Positions 46,611 to 55,628 are shown, counted from the stretch's first letter. The stretch: DNA of 64,000 nucleotides from an uncultured Acidobacteriia bacterium (GCA_903851195.1 CAINNJ010000046.1:124001-188000), one strand, 5' to 3'. The notes: a model not told the origin generated them from the letters alone. Translations and numbers: made by a program.

Positions 46611-46982
46611 GTGGATCCCCGTACAGATACGTCGGCGAACTTGCACCAACCCGCGGGAACTTTCCTCGCCAGCGTCCGGGGCGGCGCCATTCAGTTCCCC
46701 CCTCCCATTCAGCGTTATTGCAGCGCGAATGGCTGGACCTTATTCCACGTTGTGATGTTGGATGACGACCGTCTCGAAATCGTTCCGGTGTTACCGGGCG
46801 ATGACGCCGACGTGATGAAGGAATATCATTCGAGTCTTTCTTCCGATGGCCGCCTGTGGATACCAGCGTCTCTCCGGGAAATGGTCTCGCTCCGGGAACA
46901 AAGCGTGATGATGCGGATGGAAGATCGTGCCATTCGCATCTACCTCCGAAAGGTATTTGATACGCTCGGCTTCCGACCCTGA
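46611..46982 (+). CDS. Small protein with two SpoVT/AbrB-like repeats (MraZ-like layout)
   Basis: 123 residues from GTG. Two similar beta-hairpin units are seen: GGAIQFPPPIQRYCS...LEIVPV (about 24-60) and SDGRLWIPASLREMV...IRIYL (about 78-115). The second carries the DGR..IP..LR pattern of AbrB and MraZ. The tandem arrangement is that of MraZ, but the protein is shorter and not near a division cluster. Probably a DNA-binding regulator, perhaps of the divergent PLP-enzyme gene. Confidence 0.65.
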   Translation: MDPRTDTSANLHQPAGTFLASVRGGAIQFPPPIQRYCSANGWTLFHVVMLDDDRLEIVPVLPGDDADVMKEYHSSLSSDGRLWIPASLREMVSLREQSVMMRMEDRAIRIYLRKVFDTLGFRP

Positions 46983-47013
46983 CGGATAACACCCGATTAC
47001 AAAAGAGAATTGC

Positions 47014-47054
47014 GGCGGGAATGCGCACGGTAACGAAGGGAGCGCATTCCCGCC
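47014..47054. terminator. 13-bp hairpin between convergent genes
   Basis: GGCGGGAATGCGC (47014-47026) pairs perfectly with GCGCATTCCCGCC (47042-47054), loop 15 bases. The minus-strand side is followed by a weak T-rich run (TTCTCTTTTG). It separates the AbrB-like gene (+) from the small secreted protein gene (-). Confidence 0.6.
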
Positions 47055-47076
47055 GGTCATTCCGGTCAGCGGCGAC

Positions 47077-47277
47077 CTACTTTGCGGCGGGGGGATTGAC
47101 GGCGGGAGAAGGCGTGGCCGCCGGTTTCGCCGTCGTGTCGGCGCCCTTCTTCACGTGTTTCTTCACGTGCTTTTTCGCCGGCGTCGCGCTCGCGCCGTCT
47201 TTGGCGGGTGCCGGGGTGGCCGCGGTCTGCGCGAAGGTCATGGCAACTGCTGCGAACATCAGAGTAATGGTTTTCAT
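47077..47277 (-). CDS. Small exported Ala/Pro/Lys-rich protein
   Basis: 66 residues: signal peptide (1-17, ending TFAQ) then low-complexity sequence with KKHVKKHVKKG in the centre and Ala/Pro on both sides. The mature 49 residues are strongly basic and probably disordered. AGAGGA lies eleven bases before the ATG. Small, secreted, basic proteins of this type are frequent but uncharacterised in acidobacteria. Confidence 0.65.
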   Translation of the reverse strand: MKTITLMFAAVAMTFAQTAATPAPAKDGASATPAKKHVKKHVKKGADTTAKPAATPSPAVNPPAAK

Positions 47278-47570
47278 GGCGTTTTTTATCCTCTTCAGAA
47301 GGCTTTCTTTCGGGAAGCTTGTTCGCTTCCGGCCTCTGTTGACTAAGACGCAACCAACTATTAACCCGCTGTGAACGCACCATTAAATCGGATTCACGCC
47401 GGCATGTTTCACCGCGCGGCATAACTGTGCTCAACGGAATGGAACATAATGAACGTTGGTTAAATACACTGGAAATCGGACCACGCCTGTGGGATAGTGA
47501 GTCCAGTGATCTGCGCCGGATCACAGCTAACTCCAGGCAGAGGAGAGACCTCAAACTTCAAGGAGCTCCC
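47278..47570. other. Divergent intergenic region without a gene
   Basis: About 290 bases between the small basic protein (-) and the pseudo-receiver (+). It is AT-richer than the neighbouring genes (e.g. GTTAAATACACTGG near 47458). An in-frame ATG at 47427 extends the pseudo-receiver but gives residues unlike a receiver; the strong AGGAG at 47561 points to 47571 instead. Confidence 0.6.
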
Positions 47571-47936
47571 ATGGCGAAAATCGCTTTAATCGGACTTGAC
47601 CCCGCCGCCGCCACGCAAATCGCGCGCGCTCTGGACGGGGGATTTCACCAGATCGAACAAAAACCCGTGACCGCGCGCGTCGGCGAACTCAGCGACTGCG
47701 ACGTGGTTTTTGCAAACGGGGAGGGCAAGAAGTACCTCCCGCTCCTCCGCGGCATTCGCGCGGAGCGTCCCGGGCTTCCGTTTGTCGTCGTTACGCGGAT
47801 TCCCGAAACCTCGGACTGGCTGGACGCGCTGGAAGCCGGCGCCACCGACTACTGTTCCGCCCCGTTCGAGCCTCGCCAGATGAACTGGCTGATGCAGTCC
47901 GCGCTTTCCGCCAGACCCCGCATGGCAGCTGCGTAA
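47571..47936 (+). CDS. Degenerate receiver-like protein (pseudo-receiver)
   Basis: 121 residues with the alpha/beta order of a response-regulator receiver: IALIGLDPAAATQIARAL, a strand CDVVFANGEG, FVVVTRIPETSDWL and GATDYCSAPFE. The phosphorylatable Asp position reads Asn/Gly (FANG) and the conserved Lys before the last Pro is missing (SAPF in place of KPF), so it cannot be phosphorylated in the usual way. AGGAG five bases before ATG 47571 fixes the start. Probably a phosphorylation-independent adaptor. Confidence 0.8.
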   Translation: MAKIALIGLDPAAATQIARALDGGFHQIEQKPVTARVGELSDCDVVFANGEGKKYLPLLRGIRAERPGLPFVVVTRIPETSDWLDALEAGATDYCSAPFEPRQMNWLMQSALSARPRMAAA

Positions 47937-47980
47937 CCGCAAGCCTGTCCTGTTTCCGGTTGCGCAGCTTTTCTGCTCTC

Positions 47981-48008
47981 TTAACGTCGGCCAGGAGGTA
48001 GCTATAAT
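47981..48008 (+). promoter_or_regulatory. Promoter of the M14 peptidase gene
   Basis: -35-like TTAACG (47981-47986), 16-base spacer, -10 TATAAT (48003-48008, perfect). The ATG at 48018 is 9 bases beyond the -10. AGGAG (47993-47997) and CTCCT (48009-48013) form an inverted repeat around the -10. Confidence 0.75.
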
Positions 48009-48017
48009 CTCCTCTAC

Positions 48018-50402
48018 ATGCAAACGTCTTCCCGCTTCGGAAAAGCCAGGCTCGCGAGCCTGGCTTTTGTGTACTTTGCGACCTTCTGCATCCCGTTGCA
48101 GGCAGCGGGAACCGTCACGCCGCCCGAGGTTTTCTTCGGACATAAAATCGGCGCGGACCGCGAACTACTCGACTGGGACAAGGTCGTCGCGTATTTTCGG
48201 TTGCTCGCCAAATCGAGCGACAAGATTCGCGTCGCCGAGTACGGGCGCACGGCGGAGAACCGCCCCCTGATCGTCGCCACCATCGCGGCGCCGGAGACGC
48301 TGCGCAATCTGGACCGTTACCGCGACATCCAGCGCCGCCTGGCCGACCCGCGGCTCACCACGCCCGTGCAGGCCGAACCCCTCTTCAGGGAAGGCAAAAA
48401 CATCGTTCTGATGACGTGCTCCATCCACGCGACGGAAGTGGCGTCCACTCACAGCGCGGTCGAGTTCGCCTACCGGCTGGTGACGGAAAACAATCCGAAA
48501 TTCGACGCGATTCTGCGCAACGACATCCTGCTGCTCGCCCCTTCCATCAATCCTGACGGTGTGGACATCGTGACCAGCTGGTATCGCAAAACGCTCGGCA
48601 CCAAATGGGAAGGCACCAGCCCGCCGGAGCTTTACCAAAAGTACGTTGGCCACGATAACAACCGGGACTGGTACATCTTCTCGCAGCCGGAAACGCGCGC
48701 CACCATCTCGCAACTGCACAATGTGTGGCATCCGGAAATCGTTTACGACGTGCACCAGCAGGGCGCCGGCGGCTCGCGTATCTTCATTCCGCCGTGGCTC
48801 GATCCGATCGAGCCGAATATCGATCCCATCCTTTCCCAGGAAATGAACATGATGGGGACGTCGATCGCGAGCGATCTGACCACGGCCGGAAAGGACGGCA
48901 TCGCGATCCATGCGGCTTATGATTTCTGGACGCCCTCCCGTCATTACCAGGCGTTTCACGCCGGCATCCGGATCCTGACCGAATCGGCCAGCGCCCGTCT
49001 GGCCACGCCCATTACCATCAAACCGGAAAATATCGACACCACTGCCCTCGGCTATGACCCGCGTCAGCGCAGCTGGAACTACCTGGAACCCTGGAAGGGC
49101 GGAACCTGGCGGATTCGGGACATCATCGATTACCAGGAGATCGCCTATGAATCCCTGCTCTACAATGCGGCCATTCATCGCGAAGACATGCTCCGCGCCT
49201 TCTATAAAGTGGGACAGCATCAGGTGGCCAGAAACGCTCCCTGGGGCGCGGTGATTCCGAAGAATCAGCGTGACCCCGGCGCAACGCGCAAAATGCTGGA
49301 AACCCTCGCGTTCGGACAGGTGGAGATCAGTCAGGCGGCCAACGGCGACTATGTGATCCCGTTTCAGCAGCCGTACTCTGGCTACGCGAAGGCGCTCCTC
49401 GAACGACAGCAGTATCCCCTCGATCTTCTCTATCCGGGCGGGCCTCCGAAACGGCCTTACGATGTGACCGCGCACACGCTGCCCCTGCTTTTCGGCGTGG
49501 AGTCCCGGTTCGTAACCGAACCCGTCGCCGGGCCGTTGACGAAAGCGAACTACAGTACGCCGCCTCCCGCGCAGACCTACAAAGCCTCCGATACCGACGC
49601 CTGGAAAGCCGCTAACGCGCGCTGGGCGCGAGGCCAATCGGTGTGGCGCAATGAGGCGGGCGATTTCGCTCTCGCCAGCGGAGGCGCCAATTGGCATGAG
49701 CTGAAAGCCCCGCGCATCGGTCTCTACAAGAGTTGGAACGCGAACATGGACGAAGGCTGGACTCGCTGGCTGCTGGAGCAATTCGGCTTCTCCTATACCT
49801 CACTCCGCAACGCCGATATCCAGGCGGGCGGTTTGAAAGCGAAGTTCGACACCATCGTCTTTGCGGATGAACTGCCCCGTGCCATGGAGAGCGGCCACGC
49901 CGCCGGCTCCATGCCGCCCGAGTATACCGGCGGCCTGGGCGATAACGGAGCGGCGGCTCTGAAGGATTTCGCTGCGGCCGGAGGCACCCTGGTCTTCCTC
50001 AACCGCGCGTCGGGATATGCGATCGATCACCTCGGCGTCCAGGCGAAGAATGTTCTGGCCGGCGTGGCAGCGAAGGATTTCTACTGCCCCGGTTCGCTGC
50101 TCAATGTCCGGCTCGATCCCGCCAGTCCGCTCACCCGCGGGCTCCCGGCCGACGTCGCCATATGGGATGAAGCGAGCCCTGCCTGGGAAGCCACCACGGG
50201 TTCGGTCGCCACGTTCACCGACAGGAATGTGCTCGCCTCCGGCTGGCTGCTCGGTGAGAGCCGCATCGCGGGCAAGAGTGCCCTGGTGGATGCGAAATCC
50301 GGCAGCGGCCACATCATCCTGTTTGGCATGCGCCCGCAGTATCGCGCGCAGAGTTACCTGACCTTCAAACTGTTCTTCAATGCGCTGGTGAGCAATTTAT
50401 GA
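48018..50402 (+). CDS. Exported M14-family zinc carboxypeptidase
   Basis: 794 residues. Signal peptide (1-30, hydrophobic core 12-25), then the M14 peptidase domain: zinc ligands in SIHATEVAS (H137, E140) and a later His in YDVHQQGAGG; NNRDWY and the catalytic Glu in the RILTESAS region. A large C-terminal part (about 560-794) looks like a class I glutamine-amidotransferase/ThuA-like fold, common in this M14 subgroup. It should cleave C-terminal residues from peptides in the periplasm. The next gene overlaps by ATGA. Confidence 0.9.
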   Translation: MQTSSRFGKARLASLAFVYFATFCIPLQAAGTVTPPEVFFGHKIGADRELLDWDKVVAYFRLLAKSSDKIRVAEYGRTAENRPLIVATIAAPETLRNLDRYRDIQRRLADPRLTTPVQAEPLFREGKNIVLMTCSIHATEVASTHSAVEFAYRLVTENNPKFDAILRNDILLLAPSINPDGVDIVTSWYRKTLGTKWEGTSPPELYQKYVGHDNNRDWYIFSQPETRATISQLHNVWHPEIVYDVHQQGAGGSRIFIPPWLDPIEPNIDPILSQEMNMMGTSIASDLTTAGKDGIAIHAAYDFWTPSRHYQAFHAGIRILTESASARLATPITIKPENIDTTALGYDPRQRSWNYLEPWKGGTWRIRDIIDYQEIAYESLLYNAAIHREDMLRAFYKVGQHQVARNAPWGAVIPKNQRDPGATRKMLETLAFGQVEISQAANGDYVIPFQQPYSGYAKALLERQQYPLDLLYPGGPPKRPYDVTAHTLPLLFGVESRFVTEPVAGPLTKANYSTPPPAQTYKASDTDAWKAANARWARGQSVWRNEAGDFALASGGANWHELKAPRIGLYKSWNANMDEGWTRWLLEQFGFSYTSLRNADIQAGGLKAKFDTIVFADELPRAMESGHAAGSMPPEYTGGLGDNGAAALKDFAAAGGTLVFLNRASGYAIDHLGVQAKNVLAGVAAKDFYCPGSLLNVRLDPASPLTRGLPADVAIWDEASPAWEATTGSVATFTDRNVLASGWLLGESRIAGKSALVDAKSGSGHIILFGMRPQYRAQSYLTFKLFFNALVSNL
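48041..48068. promoter_or_regulatory. 28-bp perfect palindrome (terminator-like) within the signal-peptide codons
   Basis: AAAAGCCAGGCTCG followed directly by its reverse complement CGAGCCTGGCTTTT. As RNA it is a 12-bp stem with tetraloop and U-run, about 26 bases downstream of the predicted transcription start; it codes for KARLASLAF-type signal-peptide residues. Confidence 0.8.
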
Positions 50403-51358
50403 AATCACTCATCCTGCTGCTGGCCTTCGCTCTCGCCGCGGGGGCGCAGACACGGCCCGTTCCGGTCATTTTCGATACCGACATCGGGGACGACATCGAC
50501 GACGCTCTGGCGCTGGCTCTTCTCCTCCAGTCGCCGGAACTGGATCTGAAGCTGGTCACCACCGTGACCGACGATGTCTACAGCCGCACGCGCCTGGTCT
50601 GGAAAGAGCTCAGCCTGTTCGGGCGTACCGATATCCCCATCGCTACCGGCGCGCCTGAGCCCTTTCTCGATCCGAAGCACGAAGGTCTGGCCCCCCAATT
50701 CCAGGTGCTGACCGCGCAGGACCAGCCGCCCGCCGCAGCCCGTCAGCGGGCTGCCGGCAAGATCGTGGAAATGCTGCTGGCCTCGCCGGTGAAGATGACG
50801 CTGATTCCGGTCGGTCCGCTGACGAACATCGCGCTCGCCCTGCGCGAAGAGCCGCGCATCAAAGACAAGATCGAGCGCATTGTGCTGATGGGCGGAGCTT
50901 TTTACCCGGCAAGGCGCGAGTACAACATCTATCGCGACCGCGTTGCCGCTGAAATCGTGTTCACCTCCGGAGTGCCTATCACGGCAGTGGGGCTGGACGT
51001 GACCGAGAAATGCAAACTGGAAGGCGCCGATCTAGCGCGCATCCGGGATGCAAAGAACCCGGCTTCCCAGTTTCTGTACCAGCTGATTCAGCTTTGGCAG
51101 AAGGGCGAACCGACGCACTTCCCTACTCTGCACGATCCCCTGGCTGTCGCGGCGGCACTCCGCGCCTCTCTGGTCGAAACGCAACTGGGGAAAATCGATG
51201 TCGAGATTACCAGCCCGGCCTTTTACGGCGCGACCATCTTTACTCCTGAAGCCCGGCTGGCCAAAACGGAGAAAGCGACCTCGCAGGCAGCCCGCAACGT
51301 GAATGTCCGGGCGTTTCTCGATCTCTTCGTTGAAAGGCTTTCCGCACCGCCGCGTTAA
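50399..51358 (+). CDS. Exported inosine-uridine-preferring nucleoside hydrolase family protein
   Basis: 319 residues: signal peptide (1-16, ending AAGAQ), then the family Asp cluster DTDIGDDIDDALAL (26-39) that binds calcium and the ribose, with PVGPLTNIALAL and LMGGAF following, and a His/Asp near LHDPLAVAAAL. It hydrolyses the N-glycosidic bond of nucleosides, here probably in the periplasm. It is coupled to the M14 gene by a 4-base overlap. Confidence 0.92.
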   Translation: MKSLILLLAFALAAGAQTRPVPVIFDTDIGDDIDDALALALLLQSPELDLKLVTTVTDDVYSRTRLVWKELSLFGRTDIPIATGAPEPFLDPKHEGLAPQFQVLTAQDQPPAAARQRAAGKIVEMLLASPVKMTLIPVGPLTNIALALREEPRIKDKIERIVLMGGAFYPARREYNIYRDRVAAEIVFTSGVPITAVGLDVTEKCKLEGADLARIRDAKNPASQFLYQLIQLWQKGEPTHFPTLHDPLAVAAALRASLVETQLGKIDVEITSPAFYGATIFTPEARLAKTEKATSQAARNVNVRAFLDLFVERLSAPPR

Positions 51359-51379
51359 CTCTGGCGCGTTAACCCTGGC
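51352..51379. repeat. 14-bp tandem duplication carrying the stop codons of two convergent genes
   Basis: GCGTTAACTCTGGC (51352-51365) and GCGTTAACCCTGGC (51366-51379). The TAA in the first unit (51356-51358) ends the nucleoside hydrolase; the TTA in the second (51369-51371) is the stop of uvrA on the other strand. Confidence 0.92.
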
Positions 51380-54194
51380 GCAGAAACCGGCCGGTGTGCG
51401 AGTCCTCGATCGCGGCGATATCGTCGGGCGTTCCTTCCCCCACGATGCGGCCGCCCCCGGCGCCGCCTTCCGGGCCCATGTCGATAATCCAGTCCGCCGC
51501 GCGAATGACGTCCAGATTGTGCTCGATGACGAGCAGCGAGCCGCCATTGTCGATGAGCCGTTCGAACGCGGTGAGCAGCTTCGTGATGTCGTCGAAATGC
51601 AGTCCCGTGGTCGGCTCGTCGCAGATGAACAGGGTCCCGCGATTGGAAGCCTGCGCGAGGTGCGCGGCCAGTTTCACGCGCTGGGCTTCGCCGCCGGAAA
51701 GCGTGGTGGCGGACTGCCCCAGGCGAAGATAACCGAGTCCGACCTCGTCCAACAGTTTCAGCTTCGTCACCAGGCGCGGCGTGTCGCTGAAGAAGCCGAT
51801 GCCCTCGCGGATGGTCAGGCCCAGAACCTCATGGACGTTCAGGCCCTTGTATTTGACGTCGAGAACCGAGCTTTTGAAGCGCGTGCCCTTACACTCCTCG
51901 CACGTCAGCTCCACATCGGCGAGGAACTGCATCTCCACCGTCACGGTGCCGTCGCCCTGGCAGACCTCGCAGCGGCCGCCCGGGACGTTGAAGGAGAAAT
52001 GTCCGGCGGTGTAGCCGCGTTTCTCGGCCTGCGGCGTGGCGGCGAACAGGCCGCGGATCACGTCGAACGCTTTGATGTACGTGACGGGATTCGAGCGCGG
52101 CGTGCGGCCGATCGGCGTCTGGTCGATCATGACCAGGTCGCTGATGAGATCCGCGCCTTCCATACTGGTGCAGGTCATGCGCGGGGCTTCGGCAGCCTCG
52201 CCGGCCTCTTCGGCATCCTCGGAAGCGGCTTTGCCGTGCAGTCTCGCCTGCAGCGACTTATAAATCACGTCATGCACAAGCGTGGACTTACCGGAGCCGG
52301 AGACGCCCGTGACCACCGTGAGCAGGTTCAGAGGGATGGCGGCATCCACGCCCTTCAGGTTGTGCATGTGGGCGCCGAAGAAGCGGACGGTCTTGCGTGG
52401 GTCCGGCTCCCGGCGGTGGCGGCGCTGCGCGACATGCTTTTCGCCGCGCAGGTATTGCGAAGTGAGTGAGCCGTCGCGGTCCGCGAGAAGCGCCGCGTAA
52501 CTGCCCTGGAAGATGATATTGCCGCCGTGCTCGCCGGCGCCGGGACCCATGTCGATGATACGGTCCGCGGCCTTCATGACGTCGGGATCGTGCTCCACGA
52601 CCAGGATCGTGTTTCCCAGATCCCGCAGTTCTGCGAGGATGCGCAGCAGACGGGCGGTGTCGCGCGAATGCAGGCCGATTGAGGGCTCGTCGAGCACATA
52701 GCAGGCGCCGACAAGCCGGGAGCCAAGGCAGGTGGCGAGCTGGATGCGCTGGGCTTCGCCGCCGGAGAGCGTGGCGGACAGGCGGTCGAGCGTGAGGTAT
52801 TCCAGTCCGACGTCGTTCAGGAACTTGAGGCGCTGCTGAATCTCGACGAGGATCTTGCCGGCGATGCCGCTTTCCTCCGGCGTGAGTTCGAGCGAGTCGA
52901 AAAAGGCGTGGGCCTCGGCGATATTGAGGCGGACGGCCTGCGCGATGGTCTTGCCGCCCACGAAGACGTTGAGCGCTTCTTTGCGCACGCGGGAGCCGTG
53001 GCATTCCGGGCAGCGCGCGTAGCCACGGTAACGGCTCAGGAAGACGCGGACGTGGAGTTTGTACTTCTTCGTCTCGAGAAAATTGAAGAACTGCCGGACG
53101 CCATCCACCTTCCTGCCGCCTTCGAGCACCAGATTCTGTTCGTCCTCGGTAAGATCGCAGAACGGCACGTCCATGCGGACGCGGCCCTGCACCTGCGCTT
53201 TGAAATCGGCAAACCACTCTTTGCCTTTGGGCTTGGTCCAGGGCTCCACAGCGCCGCCGTTGAGCGAAAGGCCGCGGTTGGGGACGACGAGGTCGACGGA
53301 GTAGTCGATTGTATTGCCGAAGCCCTGGCAGCGCGGGCAGGCGCCGGCGGGGCTGTTGAAGCTGAAGAGAATGGGCTCGGGCTCGCGGAACTCCGTGTTG
53401 TCGTACTTGCACATGAAGCGCTCGCTGAAGAGCAGGCGCTCACCGGTTTTGGCGTCTTCAAAGACCGCGTCGCCGGACTCGCGATAACAGACTTCCACGC
53501 TGTCGACGATGCGCTGGTGCAGGTCGGGCGAGATCGCGATGCGGTCGGCGAGGATGAAGACGGGCTGGTTCCAGTCGATATCGAGGAGCGATTCGGGGGT
53601 GGAGAATTCGAAGATCTTGCCGTGCTGCCAGAGGCGGTTGAAGCCGCGCGCGCGCAGTTCCACCAGCTTCTCTTTGGGCGGTTGCCCTTCCTCGTGCTTT
53701 ACCGGGAAAAGCACCAGATAACGCGTGCCGGCCGGTTGCGCGAGCATCGCTTTCGCGACGTGGTCGACGGTGTCTTTTTCCACGCGTCGTCCGCAGGCGG
53801 GGCAGAAGGTGCGTCCGGCGCGCGCCCAGAGAAGGCGCATAAAGTCGTAGACTTCGGTGGAGGTCGCGACCGTGGAGCGGGGGTTGCGCGTACTGTTCTT
53901 CTGCCGGATGGCGATACCGGGAGCGATGCCCTCGATCTCATCGACAGCGGGCTTTTCCATACGCTCCAGGAACTGTCGCGCGTAGGCGGAAAGCGATTCG
54001 ACGTAGCGGCGCTGGCCTTCGGCGTAGATGGTGTCGAAAGCGAGCGAGGACTTGCCGGAGCCGGAGACGCCCGTGATCACGGTGAGCTGATTGTGCGGTA
54101 TCGAGACGGTGAGGTTCTTCAGGTTATGAAGACGCGCGCCTTTGACAACGATCTCTCCGAACTCGCTTGGACCTGAACTGGCTGGGGGATTCAA
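51369..54194 (-). CDS. uvrA: Excinuclease ABC subunit UvrA
   Basis: 941 residues, full length. Two ABC ATPase halves: Walker A GVSGSGKSS at 43-51 and GVSGSGKSTLVHD at about 640; signature motifs LSGGEAQRIQLA and LSGGEAQRVKLA; zinc fingers CPACGRRVEKD, CPRCQGFGN, CPECHGSRV and CEVCQGDG...CEECKG. UvrA finds bulky DNA damage and loads UvrB in nucleotide excision repair. The best in-frame start is TTG at 54194, without a Shine-Dalgarno sequence, right after a hairpin. No uvrB or uvrC nearby. Confidence 0.97.
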   Translation of the reverse strand: MNPPASSGPSEFGEIVVKGARLHNLKNLTVSIPHNQLTVITGVSGSGKSSLAFDTIYAEGQRRYVESLSAYARQFLERMEKPAVDEIEGIAPGIAIRQKNSTRNPRSTVATSTEVYDFMRLLWARAGRTFCPACGRRVEKDTVDHVAKAMLAQPAGTRYLVLFPVKHEEGQPPKEKLVELRARGFNRLWQHGKIFEFSTPESLLDIDWNQPVFILADRIAISPDLHQRIVDSVEVCYRESGDAVFEDAKTGERLLFSERFMCKYDNTEFREPEPILFSFNSPAGACPRCQGFGNTIDYSVDLVVPNRGLSLNGGAVEPWTKPKGKEWFADFKAQVQGRVRMDVPFCDLTEDEQNLVLEGGRKVDGVRQFFNFLETKKYKLHVRVFLSRYRGYARCPECHGSRVRKEALNVFVGGKTIAQAVRLNIAEAHAFFDSLELTPEESGIAGKILVEIQQRLKFLNDVGLEYLTLDRLSATLSGGEAQRIQLATCLGSRLVGACYVLDEPSIGLHSRDTARLLRILAELRDLGNTILVVEHDPDVMKAADRIIDMGPGAGEHGGNIIFQGSYAALLADRDGSLTSQYLRGEKHVAQRRHRREPDPRKTVRFFGAHMHNLKGVDAAIPLNLLTVVTGVSGSGKSTLVHDVIYKSLQARLHGKAASEDAEEAGEAAEAPRMTCTSMEGADLISDLVMIDQTPIGRTPRSNPVTYIKAFDVIRGLFAATPQAEKRGYTAGHFSFNVPGGRCEVCQGDGTVTVEMQFLADVELTCEECKGTRFKSSVLDVKYKGLNVHEVLGLTIREGIGFFSDTPRLVTKLKLLDEVGLGYLRLGQSATTLSGGEAQRVKLAAHLAQASNRGTLFICDEPTTGLHFDDITKLLTAFERLIDNGGSLLVIEHNLDVIRAADWIIDMGPEGGAGGGRIVGEGTPDDIAAIEDSHTGRFLRQG

Positions 54195-54196
54195 AG

Positions 54197-54225
54197 GGGG
54201 TTGGAAATTTCAGTTTACCAACCCC
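54197..54225 (-). promoter_or_regulatory. Hairpin immediately before the uvrA start
   Basis: GGGGTTGG (54197-54204) pairs with CCAACCCC (54218-54225), loop 13. It ends 2 bases before the uvrA TTG and 21 bases after the upstream isomerase gene. It may be a terminator without U-run or a translational control element. No SOS box-like GAAC/GTTC pair was recognised. Confidence 0.5.
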
Positions 54226-54246
54226 GTTCGGGCTATGAGGCCGGGC

Positions 54247-55098
<852 letters not shown>

Positions 55099-55151
55099 TT
55101 GTCAGCATCGTATCAGACTTGGCGGGGTGCTGGTTCGCCGCTGTGCCGGAA

Positions 55152-55170
55152 CTGTAAAACAGTTGTAAAA
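55152..55170 (+). promoter_or_regulatory. Direct-repeat operator upstream of the winged-helix gene
   Basis: CTGTAAAA-CAG-TTGTAAAA: two 8-bp units with 11-bp period, the spacing used by OmpR/PhoB-type regulators. Also contains the palindrome AACTGT-AAA-ACAGTT (55150-55164). A -10-like TATTTT (55209-55214) follows, with the ATG 8 bases later and no good -35. Confidence 0.65.
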
Positions 55171-55222
55171 TCGGGCTTTTGCTGTTCCCCGCGGGGCGCC
55201 GGGACTGCTATTTTCACACTGA

Positions 55223-55567
55223 ATGGCTACCGCGGTAACAGTTCACAATTTCGCGCCTGAGAGCGACTATATTCTCCGTTTCGGGGAGATTGAGATCAAC
55301 TTCGACCGGAACACCGTGTCGCGGGCGGGAAAAGCAATCGTCCTGTCGCCGGCGGAATATGAGCTGGTGACTTACTTTGCTCTGAATCCGGGTAAGGAAC
55401 TGACCCGCGACATGATTCTGGATTCGGTCTGGAGCTATCTGCCTTCGCCCAATACCCGAACGGTGGATGCGCACGTTCTGCGGCTGCGGCAGAAGCTGGA
55501 GCGCGACCCCAACCAGCCGCGTCATTTTCTGACGATATATCGCGTTGGATACAGCTTTAAACCCTGA
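55223..55567 (+). CDS. Stand-alone winged-helix (OmpR/PhoB-type) DNA-binding regulator
   Basis: 114 residues. It is only the C-terminal effector domain of an OmpR/PhoB regulator: RFGEIEINFDRNTVSRAG, LSPAEYELVTYFALNPGKELTRDMILDSVW, the recognition helix around RTVDAHVLRLRQKLE and the wing FLTIYRVGYSFKP. No receiver domain is present and the N-terminus (1-15) is too short for one, so its activity cannot be set by phosphorylation in the usual way. It precedes an ECF sigma gene, with matching direct repeats before each gene. Confidence 0.9.
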   Translation: MATAVTVHNFAPESDYILRFGEIEINFDRNTVSRAGKAIVLSPAEYELVTYFALNPGKELTRDMILDSVWSYLPSPNTRTVDAHVLRLRQKLERDPNQPRHFLTIYRVGYSFKP

Positions 55568-55587
55568 TTTTACAGACAATTTACAAC
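55568..55587 (-). promoter_or_regulatory. Second direct-repeat operator, upstream of the ECF sigma gene
   Basis: On the minus strand TTGTAAAT-TGT-CTGTAAAA: the same two units as at 55152, again 11 bp apart, in opposite orientation and order. It ends about 30 bases before a -10-like TATCAT (55617-55622), placing it near the -35 region. Confidence 0.65.
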
Positions 55588-55616
55588 TTCAGGACCACCT
55601 CATTCCGCGCCGCGCC

Positions 55617-55622
55617 TATCAT
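55617..55622 (+). promoter_or_regulatory. -10-like hexamer 6 bases before the ECF sigma start
   Basis: TATCAT then CGCAAC then ATG 55629. No ribosome site is present between, so the message may be leaderless. Confidence 0.5.
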
Positions 55623-55628
55623 CGCAAC

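Noticed and set aside
47993-47998. AGGAGG as ribosome site of the M14 gene
   Set aside because: It lies upstream of the perfect -10 TATAAT, so it would not be in the mRNA.
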